Assembly (NCBI RefSeq): GCF_032854445.1
Contig: NC_088300.1
Location: forward strand, 30,053,608-30,117,607
Origin: Liolophura sinensis
Lineage: Eukaryota > Mollusca > Polyplacophora > Chitonida > Chitonidae
Direction: 5' to 3'
Length of the DNA: 64,000 bases
Below the pieces are notes generated by a model. That model was given only the letters and a program-made list of their open reading frames with translations. It searched no databases and was not told the DNA's origin. Positions 60,601 to 64,000 of this stretch are shown piece by piece (within the stretch, counting starts at the first letter, position 1; every line of letters starts with the position of its first letter). The position numbers were made by a program, and so were the translations under genes.

Positions 60601-61795
60601 TCTTTCATCTTTCTCGCATACAAGGGATGCTTTCTTTTCTAAAATACAGTAAAATTATTGAAATGCCGTGTTTAAGCCGAGGTGATTCCTCTGACGTATG
60701 CGATAACAAGGTCGGCATTGCTTTTATCTTAAAATCCACCGCTCCTGCGATAGTGGGGTGCCTAGATCAGCCTCAGTGATGCTTAGATTTATTTCCATTT
60801 GTTTCAGAGTTGAGCATGAATCTAGTTGTACAACAATCCTATTGTAATTTTGTAAACATATAATAGTGATCAAAATCACCAACACAGCCTCTCCGGAGGC
60901 TACGACCTGAACCGGGAATACACCGGACGTGCATCTGCAGCTAGGCTATTTCAACAGGGTCGCTGGAGTTCCTTGTAAATGATATAGTAGGCCTACTGTA
61001 TCAACAGTTCAAGCAGTGGAAGGAATATTCCAACTACTGAGAAAACTGTCTTATCACTTGGGCCATCATCGCAACTTTTATCTCCTATTGGGTACTGCTT
61101 AGACTATTATATTGAAAACACATTCGACGTTAGAGACCTTACTGTAATGGAGACGTGCTGAAGCTGTGTTTAGACGAAGTCTCACTAAACTTTTACTGGG
61201 TTCAAAAAAAGTCTAAAAAAGTCTTTAATGCCGGTTTAAGATATTTTGAATGGTAGTTTTTCAGTGGACATAAATATTAGTCAGGTGCTGTCTTTCACTT
61301 TAAGTTGCCCTGTTGCATTTACAAACACATCTGAAATGAAACATTTTAAACTTTTTAATGACCGTATAGTTACCGATTTTTCTGCGGTAATGAGATTATG
61401 GCTTGTGACATGTATATTACATGTATTAGTGACACTGATGTGCAGTAGTTTATCACGTCATACTGAAGATGTCAGACGTTTTATCGGCACGATTTCGGAA
61501 GTTGTATAAGTCGTCAAAATAATTAATCCAAGCTAGATACATCAACATGTAGGTAGATGCTTTACAAAAATCTTTCAGCTTTTATCATGGCCATTGATTA
61601 TTGTCAGTCTCTGACTATTTTCTATACACGCGGATGTAAGATAATCATGTTTTTTATGAAGTCTCTGGAAGCTGTTGTTTTTTTTTTTACATATTTCTTG
61701 TGACACATTTTTGTTTGAAACGTAGGTTTATTGAAAGGTACTCAATAAACGAATGACATAATATGTAGTATACAGCTCTACAGAGATATTTTGGT

Positions 61796-61797
<2 letters not shown>
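57699..61797. other. Unassigned DNA
   Basis: Long AT-rich stretch with no gene or repeat family recognised. Both strands are open at 57936-58319 (104 and 95 codons). A segment there (AATTCGATTCCATAAAACTT) is weakly similar to 50807-50826, but not enough to define a family. Confidence 0.35.

Positions 61798-61862
<65 letters not shown>
61798..61862. repeat. (AT)n microsatellite, 65 bp
   Basis: Uninterrupted AT dinucleotides, about 32 units. Confidence 0.98.
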
Positions 61863-61865
<3 letters not shown>

Positions 61866-62325
61866 AAATATGCAATTCTTAGGATGCAGAAATGTGAATA
61901 TCTAAGACAATGACAACATCTAAATGATATAATGAAAAATTGCGCAATTGAAAACTGTATGGACTCAATTATTAAACTATATGGAATTAATCATTTAGTA
62001 ATTTATAAATAATTATTGGCCTAGAAATGATAATTTTTGTTATAGTTATAGTAATTATTATTGGCCATCTCTTACTTTGGACATCAGGACACATCTTTCG
62101 GAATCATACACGTGTAATTCATTTAGCTGTATCACGACCATAGGGCTGAAATATTACCGGTGTGGCGTTAAGCCATAATTATTGATTCATTCATTTGGTT
62201 GAATGTAATATTCGTAGTTCTTCTTTTCATATAGCTTCTCAAGTTTGCCGCTAACAAATGTAACAAGTTCATTATCTGAGAAAGTAGACATTATGACATT
62301 GATCAACTCCGTGGCGTCCATTCAG
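61863..62325. other. Unassigned DNA with an ATTC-tailed SINE end
   Basis: About 62135-62200 is a SINE-like 3' end: GGGCTGAAATATTACCGGTG, TGGCGTTAAGCCATAATTAT, TCATTCATT. Confidence 0.6.
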
Positions 62326-62640
62326 GAATGAATGAATACTTGGCGTTTAATGTTTCACATAACAATTATTCAGTCATATGACGACCAGGAGTCATTTTGT
62401 GTGTGTACATATATTGTGTCTTTTTGTGGAATATTGAGTCCTTGCCGCCAAAGTGCAGCTGCCACTGAAGTATCATGACACCCGGCATGGCACCCCAGTC
62501 AGTCACATTACAATGATACCAGGCCAAGCAGTTCTGGTTCCTTGCTCTAACCTCTCATAGTTGAGTGCACAAGTACCATTTTTAAAGCCTTTTTTATGAC
62601 CTCAGTGGGTTTGATCCCAAATCTACCGACTTTGCGACAC
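62326..62640 (-). mobile_element. SINE family B subtype, antisense
   Basis: The reverse complement has a decayed head (GGTAGATTTGGGATC), AAAGGCTTTAAAAATGGTAC, GAGGTTAGAGCAAGGAACCA, central GGTATCATTGTAATGTGACT, GGGGTGCCATGCCGGGTGTC, ATGATACTTCAGTGGCAGC, a GTCATATGAC-type block and a TTAAACGCCAAG 3' end with an ATTC tail. It is the same subtype as 20309-20568. Confidence 0.85.
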
Positions 62641-63779
62641 ACATAATTCCTTTACAGGACTTGAATTCTTTGGTTAGACTGATTCGCTAAAATGCTATGT
62701 TCTTATCCCAATTATTTAATTTCTGCCAAATAGTTAACTACCTGAATGCAAAATTGGGGATTTCAGGCAGGGTTGCACATTCTTAAACTTCTAACTTTAA
62801 GAAAAGATTTTACGTTTGGGGTTGCAACAAAGGAATGAGCTTTTGAGCAGAGAATTTGGTGGCAATAGCCTATTCCCTATTTCTATATTCATGCGTTGAA
62901 CTGGTTAAGAGTTAATCTATTCGTAACAACACAAGATGCAATTCACTGAAATAGGCAATCAATGGTTGCACCTGAACTATGACATAACTATGTTAGAGAA
63001 AGTTATACAGAGAATCAATTTTGTTTTCGAACTCCCAACGTTCCATGTTCGGATACATTACAATAATTATAACCGGTGGGGGCATATAAAACCACAGCTA
63101 AAACGGAAAAAAATTGTTAAAGTAATAATTTTTAGATACACTTCGACAAGGTCGTTAGCGGTTCTATAGAAATGGAGAATGTAATGTTTTAATATGGCCG
63201 TAAAGATATAATTCAACAGACGTGTGCTTAAAAATCTTAGTTGTAAAATCAACAAATGTCATTTCAGATTAAACAAGGGTTTATCAAGGTCGGCTTGTCC
63301 ACGCCATGTGTTTTTGTACAAATCTCTCAGACTTTGTGTCGAACTGAATATGACAAGATTAATGCCTCTATTATTGACGTTCCACGAACAGCTAATATTT
63401 CTGTGATGGACAGATTTTTTTTCACATGTCGATTCCTCATTACCATAGGACGGGAAATAAAATCCCAATCCTCTTACCACGTTCAACAGTGACAAAGGCT
63501 AGTGTATGATATTGATAAACTGTGTATAATCTAAGCAGCGCAGCAAACATCCACACATACCAGTTGTCGACAATAATGGATGTTCCAGGCTAATAATGAC
63601 AAGACCTAATAATTGTACAACAAATTTCAGCTAAAATAACGGAATAGAACATACCAAAGTTTATGAATAAAGTTTTTAATTCGGTTTAAGATTGCTTTGT
63701 GACTCCGAAGCCAGGCGTTTACAATAAATCGATGTTGAAATCGTGAATCATGCATGGTAGTGGAAAAGTTGTCGTTAGC
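62641..63779. other. Unassigned DNA
   Basis: Several overlapping short frames are open at 63067-63495 on both strands without motifs. No repeat is recognised. Confidence 0.4.
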
Positions 63780-63920
63780 GTAAGAAAATGTAATGTATTT
63801 CATTTTGATTGTGACTGTTCACATATTCAATGTGGCGATTTCATCCAACCAGGATGGTACAGCCTATTGTTAAGCGGAATTAGACACAATTATGAAGCAA
63901 AGCGCCCATATTCTGAATAC
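63780..63920. repeat. Dispersed repeat W, third-block fragment
   Basis: GATTGTGACTGTTCACATAT and TTAAGCGGAATTAGACACAA with following TTATGAAGCAAAG match 33055-33160. The copy may continue beyond the window edge. Confidence 0.6.
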
Positions 63921-64000
63921 CTTGTCCATAATTACTCCCAAGAGAATCATACTTACTGTCAATTTAAGAAACACCATGACTAGATGAAAAATGTGATCTG

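Noticed and set aside
1-64000. CRISPR arrays, bacterial operons, phage or plasmid origins
   Set aside because: No direct repeat-spacer pattern and no bacterial gene organisation; SINEs, splice sites and microsatellites point to an animal nuclear genome.

Overview
The window looks like animal nuclear DNA that is AT-rich, gene-poor and densely packed with repeats. The repeat set suggests a mollusc, most likely a bivalve. It contains many copies of tRNA-derived SINEs: one type ends in a TACGGCGTAAAACACCAATC motif plus an AAAT-type tail, and another ends in GAGTACGACGTTAAACCCC plus CACT- or CATA-type tails. I recall such SINEs from molluscan genomes, but the host identification is inference and could be another lophotrochozoan. 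Nothing here resembles bacterial operons, CRISPR arrays or phage.

Protein-coding content is very small. The one convincing cellular gene piece is a first coding exon of a rhodopsin-like (class A) G-protein-coupled receptor on the minus strand (17333-17799). It ends at a good splice donor that splits the arginine codon of the E/DRY motif. Its remaining exons were not found. Its upstream leader carries a 117-bp tandem duplication. A second, weaker receptor-like piece (TM6-TM7 type) lies on the plus strand at 27539-27863 and may be a relic.

Most of the readable structure is transposon debris. 1-5 kb: SINE fragments and a long imperfect inverted repeat (about 2091-2823). 5-20 kb: mostly unassigned DNA around the receptor exon. 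20-21 kb: a SINE and microsatellite cluster. 23.6-26 kb, 32.3-33.2 kb, 50.1 kb and 63.8 kb: pieces of one dispersed repeat (called W here). 29.7-30.5 kb: a 30-bp minisatellite that creates long spurious open frames. 33.2-34.6 kb: a decayed Ty3/gypsy-type element whose protease is followed directly by integrase, the order known from Gmr1-like elements, next to a second dispersed repeat (called X). 38.4, 45.7 and 49.2 kb: nearly full-length SINEs, two with visible target-site duplications. 46.9-47.3 kb: a decayed Tc1/mariner-type transposase. 51.1-53.0 kb: a nested set in which another X copy was invaded by two SINEs, one of which was split by a solo-LTR-like element; most boundaries are marked by duplications. 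53.6-55.9 kb: a G-quadruplex-like G run and two minisatellites, one apparently seeded by a SINE tail.

The best leads are the nested insertion series, the protease-integrase element, the possible covariation in a SINE 3' stem-loop, the SINE tail shared by several families, and the receptor exon with its duplicated leader. All calls were made by eye, without alignment or database search.
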